Shown piece by piece: positions 8,742 to 16,780 of a DNA stretch of 64,000 bases. The DNA lies in assembly GCF_009858175.1 (NCBI RefSeq), contig NZ_CP047393.1, positions 1,488,001 through 1,552,000 on the forward strand. The letters are read 5' to 3'. Below the pieces are notes generated by a model. That model was not told the origin of the DNA, did no database searches, and was given only the letters and a program-made list of their open reading frames with translations. The translations under genes were made by a program, and so were the position numbers. The DNA comes from Pontibacillus sp. HMF3514 (lineage in GTDB: Bacteria; Bacillota; Bacilli; Bacillales; BH030062). Position 1 is the first letter of the stretch. Each line of letters opens with the position of its first letter.

Positions 8742-9482
8742 TTAGCGTTTGTTTAGACCTTTGTTATGAACATGGGTTGTCACATCCATGCGCATTGGAT
8801 TACTGAAACGGCGTATCATTTGCTCAGTCCAAGTATCTTTTCTTGTGTTGTTACTTCTGTTTTCGTAGTAAGCCCTGATCATGTCATCAAATTGATCTAA
8901 GGTATGGTATTGTTCTTTATTATATTCATTCTCAAAATAAATACCTTTTCTTGGGATGCGGGGTTTTTGCTCAGGTTTACTTTTCGGGTATCCAACAACC
9001 ATCCCAAACAACGGGATAACGTGTTGAGGTAGCTTTAATAATTCGTCGACACGTTGAATATTATTGCGGATGCTTCCGATGTAACACATGCCTAGTCCCA
9101 TAGATTCTGCTGCAATAGCACCATTTTGAGCGGCTAAAGTTGCATCAATAGCTGAAACAAGCAAGTGCTCTGTATTCTCGATGTTCTGGATCATATCTTG
9201 TTTTTGTAGATCTGTTGCCTTAACTTGATGACGATACATGTCTGCACAAAAGATAAATAAATGGCCGTTATTTTGTACATAATCTTGTCCTGTAATCTCC
9301 GCTAATTCTGCTTTTTTCTTTTCATCTGTTACACCCATTATGGTATAAGCTTGCATATAACTTGAGGTGGAGGCCATCTGAGCTGCATCTACAATGGTAT
9401 GGATCTGCTCTTGTGTTAAACGCTCTTCTGTAAATGAGCGAATAGAGCGGTGTTGAAGTAATGTTTCAATGGTTTGATTCAC
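8742..9482 (-). CDS. NADPH-dependent nitro/flavin oxidoreductase (NfsA/NfrA type)
   Basis: A 246-residue FMN-binding nitroreductase. The RSIRSFT motif (about 12-18), the ASTSSYMQAYTIM block and the LGMCYIGSIRNN segment followed by VVGYP are characteristic of the NfsA/NfrA1 branch; these enzymes transfer two electrons from NADPH to nitroaromatics, quinones or free flavin, and C-terminal arginines (RRFSNPMRMDVTTHV) are commonly involved in NADPH binding. It acts in the cytoplasm as a homodimer. AGGAGATG precedes the start. It lies just downstream of the lipoprotein gene on the same strand (13 bases apart) and is likely the last gene of that operon. Confidence 0.9.
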   Translation of the reverse strand: MNQTIETLLQHRSIRSFTEERLTQEQIHTIVDAAQMASTSSYMQAYTIMGVTDEKKKAELAEITGQDYVQNNGHLFIFCADMYRHQVKATDLQKQDMIQNIENTEHLLVSAIDATLAAQNGAIAAESMGLGMCYIGSIRNNIQRVDELLKLPQHVIPLFGMVVGYPKSKPEQKPRIPRKGIYFENEYNKEQYHTLDQFDDMIRAYYENRSNNTRKDTWTEQMIRRFSNPMRMDVTTHVHNKGLNKR

Positions 9483-9495
9483 AACTTACATCTCC

Positions 9496-10221
9496 TTAGT
9501 TTTCGATAGTTAGAGTTATGGTTTTCTTTTCTTGATTTTCTGGGTTTAATCGATACCAGGTCTTAATGGCTTCTAATGAAGAAGTTTCAAGCTTTGGAAT
9601 AGAGACTTCTACGGAATCGTCTGTTTTCCAAATTGCGTCTAATATAGGCCATACAAAATTTAAATCAACCTGATCATTATCTTGTAAGAGCGATAAAGGC
9701 TCAAGATCATCGAGATCGATCACGTTCACATTTCCTCTAGTAATGGTATCTCCTTTATTAACGAAGAATGTCAGTAATAGTTTTTCTTGATTAGGGGAGA
9801 AGGACGCTGTTTTGAATAGAGATAGGTCTGACACCAATCTTGTTTGAACGTCATTTTTGGTTTCTTTTATTAATATAGTAGAACACAGTTTTGCTCTACA
9901 AGCATAACGCAATGTATAAAGAAATGTTTCCTCTAAAGGTGTTTCAATTTCGTTTATTCTCATTCTTGCTAATGCTAAATCAGGGTCTGGTGATGTCTGA
10001 ACATACTTTTGAATTAGAGGGAGATCTTTTAAGTAAAAACGCTTCTCATTACCTTCTAAAAATAAGGATATTTCCTTTGGTTTCGGAGGTTCTTTTTCAG
10101 TGATTGTAACGTCTTTTGATTCAGCTGCGTCTGCTGTTTGATTTATAGATGAACTACTTTTTTCTGAAGAACATCCTATAAGGGCTATACATAAAAAACA
10201 ACTAAATATCAATCGTTTCAC
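9496..10221 (-). CDS. Putative lipoprotein of unknown function
   Basis: A 241-residue secreted lipoprotein. The N-terminus MKRLIFSCFLCIALIGCSS is a lipoprotein signal with lipobox LIGC (lipidated Cys about 17), followed by a serine-rich, acidic linker. The mature domain is alpha/beta with few recognisable motifs; two cysteines in YACRAKLCSTI could form a disulfide. I do not recognise the family. It starts 3 bases after the metallophosphoesterase gene ends and is followed 13 bases later by the nitroreductase gene, so these are co-transcribed. Confidence 0.7.
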   Translation of the reverse strand: MKRLIFSCFLCIALIGCSSEKSSSSINQTADAAESKDVTITEKEPPKPKEISLFLEGNEKRFYLKDLPLIQKYVQTSPDPDLALARMRINEIETPLEETFLYTLRYACRAKLCSTILIKETKNDVQTRLVSDLSLFKTASFSPNQEKLLLTFFVNKGDTITRGNVNVIDLDDLEPLSLLQDNDQVDLNFVWPILDAIWKTDDSVEVSIPKLETSSLEAIKTWYRLNPENQEKKTITLTIEN

Positions 10222-10224
10222 TCT

Positions 10225-10971
10225 TTACTCACTCCTACTTTGTCCATGAAAGATTTTTCTTAATTCATCACGTTGAGGGACAGCGAAGTCATCATAGTCT
10301 TGTAATAAAGGGGCTCGATTATATGGAATCTCCTTGTGTACGATGGAATATTGCCCATCATTAGAGATAGCTAATATTGCATATCTCGCAAGTGCCTTGT
10401 CATTACACCCGAGAGCACCAGGGTTTATGTAATGTTTTCCTTCTATCTGAAAATCGTGCTTTTGGTGGTGATGACCAAATGCAATAATATCCTGATCATG
10501 TTGCGAAAATAAAATTTCCATATTTTGAGGCGTTGGTTCCATAATTCTTTTATAAGGATCTTTTTCAATGGGTGAGGATTCCATTCCTTGTTTATAAGCA
10601 TAGTGTGTACATAATAAACGTATGTCATTTATGTCCTCAGTAATTTGACGGGGCTTCTTTTTTAAAAACTGAGCTTGATCTTCTGATAACTGTTGAGCTA
10701 CCCATTCATGGTGTGGTTTAGCGTGTTTATGACTGTCTGGATAAGGTTCATTAAAGTAGAGAGATAAAACGGCTTCATCATGGTTACCGGTTATTATGGA
10801 GGTGTTAGGCAAATACATAATCGTATGTAAAACCTCATTGCTATGTGGACCGATAGCAATGAGGTCACCTAAACAAATAATTTTATTGATTTTTTGAAAA
10901 TGAAGGTCTTCTAGAACAGCTTTTAAAGCATGTTTATTTCCATGTATATCTGCTAACAAAGCATATTTCAT
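10225..10971 (-). CDS. Metallophosphoesterase family protein (YfcE/DUF2851-like calcineurin fold)
   Basis: A 248-residue cytoplasmic calcineurin-like phosphoesterase. All metal-ligand blocks are present in order: LLADIHGN (about 6-13), CLGDLIAIGPH (about 33-43), ITGNHDEAV (about 60-68), a THYAY histidine, and AFGHHHQKH with the closing INPGALGC. Such enzymes hydrolyse phosphomono- or diesters with two divalent metals; the substrate is not predictable. The start codon overlaps the stop of the YrhK-like gene (TAATG), so translation is coupled. Confidence 0.85.
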   Translation of the reverse strand: MKYALLADIHGNKHALKAVLEDLHFQKINKIICLGDLIAIGPHSNEVLHTIMYLPNTSIITGNHDEAVLSLYFNEPYPDSHKHAKPHHEWVAQQLSEDQAQFLKKKPRQITEDINDIRLLCTHYAYKQGMESSPIEKDPYKRIMEPTPQNMEILFSQHDQDIIAFGHHHQKHDFQIEGKHYINPGALGCNDKALARYAILAISNDGQYSIVHKEIPYNRAPLLQDYDDFAVPQRDELRKIFHGQSRSE

Positions 10972-11261
10972 TACGAATTTGATTCTCCTTCATCTTGGTT
11001 CTTATTGGCGTATCTATGAAAATGAATACGGTGAATAATGCGAATTAATGGTCGGATTAGTAACTGTGCGCTTCCTAAAACAAATAACCAAATACCAGCT
11101 GTTTTGGTAGATTCCCAGAAGAAACATATACTTCCAATTAGAAACCATAGTCCGATTAACACATCATTTAAGTTATAGAGGATGGTGTACCTTTGTTTAA
11201 AAAAGACTTCATATCTTCCTAGATGAATATCAATTTCACGATCTTTATTATTTTTCTTCAT
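10971..11261 (-). CDS. YrhK-like membrane protein
   Basis: A 96-residue protein with two hydrophobic segments (about 33-50 and 54-72) separated by a short turn, preceded by a basic region with DIHLGRYEVFFKQRYTILYNLNDVLIG and followed by a hydrophilic tail. This matches the YrhK domain of Bacillaceae, whose role is unknown. It is the first gene of an operon: its stop overlaps the start of the phosphoesterase gene by one base. Confidence 0.65.
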   Translation of the reverse strand: MKKNNKDREIDIHLGRYEVFFKQRYTILYNLNDVLIGLWFLIGSICFFWESTKTAGIWLFVLGSAQLLIRPLIRIIHRIHFHRYANKNQDEGESNS

Positions 11262-11635
11262 TTTATGTCACTCCTATCATAACATGTTTTCCCAAATCAC
11301 CTATTTTTTAAATCCAAAATTTTAATAAAAATTTGTCAGGTGGGTGAACAGAAATTTTTACAACAATTGACAAAACCGGGGTTTAAAAACAACTTTTTAG
11401 ATGATATAGTTGTGAAAAGTAACTCTCATTATGTTATTATTATATAAAATCCCCGACATTAACTCTCAATTGCATTATTTCATGAAAATGCCTTCCATTC
11501 TTTGGGTAATGCCACGCCTGAAACTCAATCATGAACTGCAAATTCCCGTTAACTATGACGCTAAATGCTTTTGTAATATAATAAAACTCAGAAATTTTAT
11601 CAATTGTATTAGCCTAAACCATTGAAGGAGTTGTT
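11262..11635 (+). other. AT-rich intergenic region without a recognisable gene
   Basis: About 370 bases lie between divergent genes. A TTGACA hexamer occurs at 11367-11372 but has no acceptable -10 at the normal distance; TATAAAAT-like sequence occurs near 11441. I see no convincing coding or RNA gene. Confidence 0.4.
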
Positions 11636-11644
11636 ATGTTCTAG
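11636..11644 (+). other. Strong ribosome site with ATG-TTC-TAG, in frame with the next gene
   Basis: GAAGGAG lies 6 bases before ATG at 11636, which is followed by TTC and then the stop TAG. The same frame stays open afterwards through the downstream hypothetical gene, so this is either a two-codon ORF that feeds re-initiation or a start region interrupted by an amber codon. Confidence 0.55.
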
Positions 11645-11704
11645 AAACGCTTGTCCATGTACATGAACGAATTGCTTAGCTTGTTAAGAAAAGGTGGATA
11701 TTCA

Positions 11705-12061
11705 ATGGGGGAATTGATCGATTTTGAAAAACGACGAGCGAAAAAAGAGTTAAAAGACAGTGCGGGAAACAAAGGCATTGTTTATGAGATATACTTGGCG
11801 GTAGTAAAATATGTGAATGAACATTTACAAGAAGAATATGAAAAACCAATTGAAAACTTGAATACAAAGACACATTTACGCTTGGTTTATCAAGGCGATT
11901 ATGAACGATTTCAATCAACACTCAATGAGTTACTAGAATATTGGGAAATTCCTAAGAGTTATGTAACTCATATACCTGATGGAGAAGAGTTTGAAGTCTT
12001 TGAAACGGTAGGGGACCTTTGCACCTTTATAGACAAATGTGTTAGAAAACAGGGGATATAG
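11705..12061 (+). CDS. Hypothetical protein, about 118 residues
   Basis: A small acidic cytoplasmic protein starting MGELIDFEKRRAKKELKDS, with predicted helices and the blocks YEIYLAVVKYVNEHL and YVTHIPDGEEFEVFETVGDL. I do not recognise the family. The ATG at 11705 is supported by AAGGTGG eight bases upstream; the frame is also open to 11645, giving possible starts TTG 11651, ATG 11657 and ATG 11663, and a stronger ribosome site plus ATG lies at 11636 but is cut off by TAG. A strong terminator follows at 12122. Confidence 0.6.
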   Translation: MGELIDFEKRRAKKELKDSAGNKGIVYEIYLAVVKYVNEHLQEEYEKPIENLNTKTHLRLVYQGDYERFQSTLNELLEYWEIPKSYVTHIPDGEEFEVFETVGDLCTFIDKCVRKQGI

Positions 12062-12121
12062 GATTAATTGGGGGAAGAAAGGGGATCTTCTTCCCATATA
12101 ATGAGCGATATCTTAGATATG

Positions 12122-12163
12122 AAAAAAGGGTTGTCACTTATGTTGTGACAACCCTTTTTATTT
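12122..12163. terminator. Strong intrinsic terminator
   Basis: AAAAAAGGGTTGTCAC and its complement GTGACAACCCTTTTT form a long stem with a small loop and T-runs on both strands. Confidence 0.9.
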
Positions 12164-12267
12164 AGCTGTTTTTTAATGTTATATGCTTATTATATTGAAA
12201 AAGTACTTAATCTAAAGGAATAGCGATCTATTGTATTATCCGTAAAGATTTCCTGATAAACCTTATT

Positions 12268-12981
12268 TTACAAATGTTTCTTTCCAGCTGAATATCCTTC
12301 AAAGAAAAGGCCACCATGAGGTTCTAATACATTTTCTACAATTGTTTCAATTTCATCTTTTTCTCCCGTTCGATAATACTGGTCAAAAGCTCGTGTATAT
12401 TTCTTGGCAAACTCTTCATCATAGCTTCTTAAGGCACGAATTACCCATTTGCCATGACCAATCCATTGCTTATTTGTGCGTAAATAAAATTCATGTATTT
12501 GATCTGCTAACAGATTAACTGTGAAGATGGCTTCTGCACGATTAGTCGCTCCTTTAAGGTCTTCTAAGGCATCCGTAATCCCATATCGCATAAGGTCAAT
12601 TTGATTTTGATCCCATGGTTCTGGACCTTTTGATATTAGCTCCGCTGCTTCTTCTTTTAACGGGTGGATATATTCTGAGCCTTTAATCGGGATCCCTTCT
12701 GTCATCATACGTGGAAGAGAAGGTCTTGCTCTTTTTAAGTCTTTCTCAACAAAATGGTTGTAAGAGTTTTTATTATGAACGAAAGCTTCTACAGGCCAAT
12801 TTAAAGAATAGAAGGATTCTCTATATCCGTTTTCAATGGAAAAATCAAAAACCACAAGATCTAAATCAGATGTTTCCGTGCCTTCGCCTCTGACAATGCT
12901 TCCAGCAAGAAGAGCAGCATCACAATCCGGATAGTTTTCATCTACAATTTTTTTAGCATCCAAAAAGGCTTGATCTCTCAT
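12268..12981 (-). CDS. Nucleotidyltransferase-domain protein
   Basis: A 237-residue protein of the polymerase-beta nucleotidyltransferase superfamily. The GS motif appears as LLAGSIVRGEGTETSDLDLVVFD (about 24-46), with the metal-binding Asp-x-Asp pair in SDLDLVV and a third acidic position in WPVEAFVHN. A helical C-terminal region contains the arginines and tryptophans often seen in aminoglycoside or small-molecule nucleotidyltransferases. Such proteins transfer NMP to a hydroxyl; whether this one modifies an antibiotic, a nucleotide or a protein cannot be told. It appears monocistronic, next to an MFS exporter gene of the same orientation with its own terminator. Confidence 0.8.
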   Translation of the reverse strand: MRDQAFLDAKKIVDENYPDCDAALLAGSIVRGEGTETSDLDLVVFDFSIENGYRESFYSLNWPVEAFVHNKNSYNHFVEKDLKRARPSLPRMMTEGIPIKGSEYIHPLKEEAAELISKGPEPWDQNQIDLMRYGITDALEDLKGATNRAEAIFTVNLLADQIHEFYLRTNKQWIGHGKWVIRALRSYDEEFAKKYTRAFDQYYRTGEKDEIETIVENVLEPHGGLFFEGYSAGKKHL

Positions 12982-13042
12982 TCCATATTCCTCCTATGTA
13001 CGTGATTCTTTTCATACTAAACAATTTAGCCAAAACTATAAA

Positions 13043-13083
13043 GAAAAAACCTCTATTTCTCTCAAAAAAGAGAAATAGAGGTG
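13043..13083 (-). terminator. Intrinsic terminator of the MFS gene
   Basis: ACCTCTATTTCTCT / AGAGAAATAGAGGT is a perfect 14-bp stem; read on the minus strand it ends in TTTTTTCTTT. Confidence 0.9.
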
Positions 13084-13095
13084 ATAACACACTGT

Positions 13096-14310
13096 TTACA
13101 TGTGAGCTTGTTGCCTGTTCGTTTTAATCATAGGAGCCGGCCGAATAGGTAAAAGTGTACCTATCAATGCAATAAGAGCACAACCAAATAACATAGGTGA
13201 TAAACCGTATATAGCTATGCTACTCATACTAGTGAAAATAACAATATCAGCTATTGAATCTAATATAGATAATAGAGAAATCGTCGTTGCTCGAACATTT
13301 GATGGAATAAGCTCATTTGATAACTGTGAATAAACAGGATAACGAACAGCCTTCACAAAGTTTAGAAGTAGTATAACCCCAAGAACCATCCATAGAACCT
13401 TGTCGAATGAAGCTGCGAGCGTAAGGCCAAGAACACCTAGGAATCCTGTTCCGTATAATAACTTGGTACGGGATATCCATTTAGTCATTCTACCTATTGA
13501 TCGTGAAGCAAGAAAACCAATAAAAGCAGAAACGGCATATACAACACCAATTAACGCAACTGGTAAACTAGCATCCACCATTAACTTTTGGTCAAATTTA
13601 CTGAATACAGCAGCTGTAGGAATAAAAACCAAGGTCACATTCATGAACATGATCAGTACTTGTGGAGCTTTTCTTATAGCTCTTACCCCTTCAAGTACTT
13701 GTTGGATAGGTCGTTCTTGATAAAAACCTTGTGTTTCAGGATTTTTTATAAATAATAGTAAGAAAAATTGAACAGACATAAAAGCAACGCCAAGACCAAT
13801 TAGAAGTTTGAATTGCTGTTCAGATAAATCATTTGCTAGGAATGCTCCTACTGTAACCACAAAAATAGTAGTAATGAAGTTTGCTGATTGGATTTGGCCC
13901 ATTGCGTGATCCATTCGCTTTTCCTCATCTGATTTCTTTAAGGATTCATAAACTAACGCTTCATCTGCTCCGCTAAAAAAAGTCGCTGCGAATCCGTTTA
14001 TAAAGCTACTAATAAAGAAAATCCAAGGTTCAAATGCAATGAATAACATGGCATGACTCCCTATATTTAATAGAGAACCAATTAAAAAAGTACGCTTTGC
14101 TCCAAATCGATCAGCAAACATACCTGTAGGAATTTCGCCCACTAAAACACCTGTACTCCAGAAAGTTAAAACAATGAGGATTAACGATTCATCTAAACCT
14201 CTAGAGAAATAGAATAGGGTTAGTACTGGGAGTATAAAGCGCATGCTCCCAAATATTTCTGACCAAAATAATATTCGGATATTATGTGATGCTAATGTGT
14301 TCTTTTTCAT
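13096..14310 (-). CDS. MFS transporter with leader-peptide-controlled translation
   Basis: A 404-residue, 12-segment major facilitator superfamily protein. The loop-2/3 signature is EIPTGMFADRFGAKRTFLIGS, typical of drug:H+ antiporters of the DHA1 type; loop 8/9 has a weaker version. It probably exports a toxic compound or antibiotic, but the substrate is not evident. The gene stands alone between its terminator and an 18-codon leader ORF; its ribosome site (GCAGGAGG at 14321-14328) is complementary to CTCCTGC just upstream, so access by ribosomes may depend on events at the leader. Confidence 0.85.
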   Translation of the reverse strand: MKKNTLASHNIRILFWSEIFGSMRFILPVLTLFYFSRGLDESLILIVLTFWSTGVLVGEIPTGMFADRFGAKRTFLIGSLLNIGSHAMLFIAFEPWIFFISSFINGFAATFFSGADEALVYESLKKSDEEKRMDHAMGQIQSANFITTIFVVTVGAFLANDLSEQQFKLLIGLGVAFMSVQFFLLLFIKNPETQGFYQERPIQQVLEGVRAIRKAPQVLIMFMNVTLVFIPTAAVFSKFDQKLMVDASLPVALIGVVYAVSAFIGFLASRSIGRMTKWISRTKLLYGTGFLGVLGLTLAASFDKVLWMVLGVILLLNFVKAVRYPVYSQLSNELIPSNVRATTISLLSILDSIADIVIFTSMSSIAIYGLSPMLFGCALIALIGTLLPIRPAPMIKTNRQQAHM

Positions 14311-14320
14311 TTGTAATGTT

Positions 14321-14354
14321 CCTCCTGCATGATTCGTTATATGGGTAGCAGGAG
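14321..14354 (-). promoter_or_regulatory. Hairpin that can mask the MFS ribosome binding site
   Basis: On the minus strand CTCCTGC (14354-14348) pairs perfectly with GCAGGAG (14328-14322), the Shine-Dalgarno of the MFS gene, across a 19-base loop. CTCCTGC can alternatively pair with GCAGGGG inside the leader ORF (14431-14425), giving two mutually exclusive structures. Confidence 0.6.
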
Positions 14355-14410
14355 TGTGAACAGTACAAGGTCGTATTCAATTATGGTAAGACTTTATTCG
14401 AATCGAGCTT

Positions 14411-14467
14411 TTACTGTGCAACCACCCCTGCGGCTTGGTTGGAATTTTTGTTTAGAATTTTTAACAT
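14411..14467 (-). CDS. 18-residue leader peptide upstream of the MFS exporter
   Basis: A short ORF encoding MLKILNKNSNQAAGVVAQ, preceded by a consensus AAGGAGG eight bases from its ATG and placed 100 bases before the MFS start. Its codons 13-15 contain GCAGGGG, complementary to the anti-Shine-Dalgarno segment further down. Such arrangements are known for ribosome-stalling leaders that control antibiotic-resistance genes (for example erm and msr/ABC-F leaders). That this one senses a ribosome-targeting drug is inference; the peptide does not match a leader I can name. Confidence 0.65.
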   Translation of the reverse strand: MLKILNKNSNQAAGVVAQ

Positions 14468-14524
14468 ATGTATATTTCCTCCTTAAGGTTACTTGCGACT
14501 AGAAAAATTTGTTAACACAATTGT

Positions 14525-14530
14525 ATTATA
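14525..14530 (-). promoter_or_regulatory. Probable -10 element for the leader/MFS transcript
   Basis: TATAAT on the minus strand, about 55 bases before the leader ATG. The -35 region (TTTTAA at 17 bases) is poor, so this promoter is likely weak or activator-dependent. Confidence 0.45.
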
Positions 14531-14641
14531 ATGGTTTTGGGTCAGATTTAAAAGATATAACCTAATGATGGACTTCTTTTGAAGGAAAGGAAGATTTCTA
14601 ATCGAATATATATTAGGGATAGAAGTAAAAGGGAGGCAACA

Positions 14642-15622
14642 ATGGTTAAAGGAATAATTGAAGTAGAGCATTTATCTAAAACATTTAAAAAAGGTAATGT
14701 GCAAGCCGTAAAAGATGTTAGCTTTTCTGTGAAGGAAGGTGAATTCTTTGCTTTCCTTGGGCCAAATGGAGCTGGAAAGTCCACTACAGTTCAAATATTA
14801 ACTACATTGATTAACGCATCTTCAGGAAAGGCGCTCGTAGCGGAAAATGATGTTATTAAAAATCCGAAAGAAGTAAGGAAACATATAGGTGTTGCACTAC
14901 AGGAAACTGGGATTGACCCTGGATTAACAGGAAGAGAGATGGTTCACTTACAATGTCGGATTTTTGGTTATAAACCAAAGGAAGCGATAGAGAGAACAAA
15001 TGAGTTACTTGAGGTTGTTCAATTAACTGAGGCAGCGGATCGAATATGTGGGAATTACTCAGGCGGAATGCGTCGCAGACTAGATCTAGCCCTTACACTA
15101 GTTAATAAACCTAAGGTGTTATTTCTGGATGAGCCAACTACAGGACTTGATCCTTCTAATCGCAAAAGTATTTGGGAATATCTTGAACGCTTAAATAAAG
15201 AAGAAGGCACAACCATTTTTCTCACTACGCAATATTTAGAAGAAGCGGATTTTCTGGCTGATCGTATCTCGATTATCGATGGTGGAGAAATCGTGGCCAC
15301 AGGAACACCGGAAGAGTTAAAGGTTCAAATAGGAAATGACCTCATAACATTATCGTTTACAACTCAAGAAGAAGCTAAGCAAGCAAAAGAAAAGCTTCAT
15401 GATCATTTAGGAAAAATGGAGATTGTTGAGCGTGGTTCAGATTTAATTTTATATGTACAAAATGGAACGAAACGATTAATGGAACTTGTAAGAGTATTAG
15501 ACCAGGAACAAGTTGAAGTACAAAGTGTCAATGTTGATTCCCCTACACTTGATGATATCTTCTTGAAAATTACTGGAGTAGGTACAAAAGAAGAAGAGAA
15601 AGAGGGGATACAACATGGGTAA
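14642..15622 (+). CDS. ABC transporter ATP-binding protein (DrrA-like)
   Basis: A 326-residue ATPase subunit of an ABC-2 type exporter. Walker A is LGPNGAGKST (about 39-48), the signature is YSGGMRRRLDLA, Walker B is VLFLDEPTTGLDP, and an H-loop-equivalent QYLEEADFLADRI follows. The C-terminal extension of about 80 residues with VDSPTLDDIFLKITG is typical of DrrA/NodI-like daunorubicin-resistance ATPases. The ATG at 14642 follows GGGAGG; an in-frame ATG at 14579 lacks that support. Its last codons overlap the permease start by 8 bases, so the two are translated together. Confidence 0.92.
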   Translation: MVKGIIEVEHLSKTFKKGNVQAVKDVSFSVKEGEFFAFLGPNGAGKSTTVQILTTLINASSGKALVAENDVIKNPKEVRKHIGVALQETGIDPGLTGREMVHLQCRIFGYKPKEAIERTNELLEVVQLTEAADRICGNYSGGMRRRLDLALTLVNKPKVLFLDEPTTGLDPSNRKSIWEYLERLNKEEGTTIFLTTQYLEEADFLADRISIIDGGEIVATGTPEELKVQIGNDLITLSFTTQEEAKQAKEKLHDHLGKMEIVERGSDLILYVQNGTKRLMELVRVLDQEQVEVQSVNVDSPTLDDIFLKITGVGTKEEEKEGIQHG

Positions 15623-16394
15623 TGGACTTTTAAAAGATACATGGATCTTATCGAAACGAAGTGTATTAACTACACTAAGAAGCCCTTTTACGTTTATTCC
15701 AAACCTTCTTATATCCATGTTTTTCTTATTAGTGTATGAAAGTGGATTGAGTGGCATCTCTAAACTAGAAGCATTTGGTGGAGCCAATTACTTAGCATTT
15801 ATCCTACCTGTATCTGTTGTATCTGCTGCTATTGGCGGTGCTGGTGGAGCAGGACAAGGGATTATAAAAGATATTGAAAATGGATTTTTCTCGAGATTAT
15901 TATTAACTCCAGCGTCAAGATTGTCTATTGTGCTTGGGCCTATAATTGCAGGAATGCTTCAACTTCTTGTACAAACGTCCCTAATTTTAATTGTAGCGTT
16001 TTTAATGGGATTGAAAGTTGAAACAGGATTCTTAGGTGTTGTGGTTGTATTGCTAATTGCGATCGGATGGGGACTAGCATTTGCTGGATATTCTGCAGGA
16101 GTAGCGCTTAAAACGAAGAATGCCCAAGCTGCTCAGGCAGGTACACTGATCTTCTTCCCGTTAATCTTTTTGAGTACGACATTCGTTCCGTACGAATTAA
16201 TCGAAGCGCAGTGGTTAAAGGTAGCCGCAACGATCAATCCAACAACCTATATATTTAATAGTATGCGAACGCTATTAATAGACGGTTGGGTCTGGTCGGA
16301 AATAGGAAAAGGGTTTTTGGCCATTGTTATTGTCTGTGCGATCACCATTACATTTGCTGCAGTCTCGGCTAAAAAAGCTGTTAGTAGAGGATGA
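15615..16394 (+). CDS. ABC-2 type transporter permease (DrrB-like)
   Basis: A 259-residue membrane protein with six hydrophobic segments and the ABC-2 signature near the end: LIFFPLIFLSTTFVP, then LKVAATINPTTYIFNSMRTLLIDGW. It should pair with the preceding ATPase as a homodimer to export a lipophilic substrate or drug. The overlapping start fixes operon membership. No terminator is evident directly after it; about 220 bases separate it from the next small gene. Confidence 0.9.
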   Translation: MGNGLLKDTWILSKRSVLTTLRSPFTFIPNLLISMFFLLVYESGLSGISKLEAFGGANYLAFILPVSVVSAAIGGAGGAGQGIIKDIENGFFSRLLLTPASRLSIVLGPIIAGMLQLLVQTSLILIVAFLMGLKVETGFLGVVVVLLIAIGWGLAFAGYSAGVALKTKNAQAAQAGTLIFFPLIFLSTTFVPYELIEAQWLKVAATINPTTYIFNSMRTLLIDGWVWSEIGKGFLAIVIVCAITITFAAVSAKKAVSRG

Positions 16395-16612
16395 TCGATA
16401 ACATCATATTAATATAAGTAGCTTAGTTTTGTAGGACACTGTGTGTACTTCTTAATTAGGCTATTTTTTTGTGGGTTTTAACTAAAGAATAAGACAAAAA
16501 AGATTTTTAATGAATAAGAAAACCATAAATTTCCTTGTTGATGATACAATAAAATGTAAACATTAGCCCCTTTTTTATCATAGGATATTGAAAAGGAAAA
16601 TGGGGTGAAGGC

Positions 16613-16780
16613 ATGAGATGGACAGATTTATTGGATGTAATGGTGCTGTTATGTTTACTTGGTGCTGTTATACTTCATGCCCAACATTATATAGGTGATT
16701 TTTTAATTACAATCATTGCTGCACCTTGCATGTTTTATATTATGATCCTCAGTGACATCTTACGAAGGCGGTCTCGGTGA
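16613..16780 (+). CDS. Small two-helix membrane protein (55 residues)
   Basis: An ORF encoding a protein that starts MRWTDLLDVMVLLCLLGAVI, has two hydrophobic helices and ends in a basic LRRRSR tail. GGGGTGAAGG lies just before its ATG. Its stop overlaps the GTG start of the vanW-family reading frame by 4 bases (GTGA), indicating translational coupling. I do not recognise the family. Confidence 0.55.
   Translation: MRWTDLLDVMVLLCLLGAVILHAQHYIGDFLITIIAAPCMFYIMILSDILRRRSR

Noticed and set aside
11367-11372. TTGACA as the -35 of a promoter for the hypothetical gene at 11705
   Set aside because: No acceptable -10 hexamer occurs 16-18 bases downstream.
11431-11625. 64-codon ORF in the AT-rich gap
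   Set aside because: No ribosome site, amino acid composition typical of random AT-rich DNA, and no similarity I can recognise.
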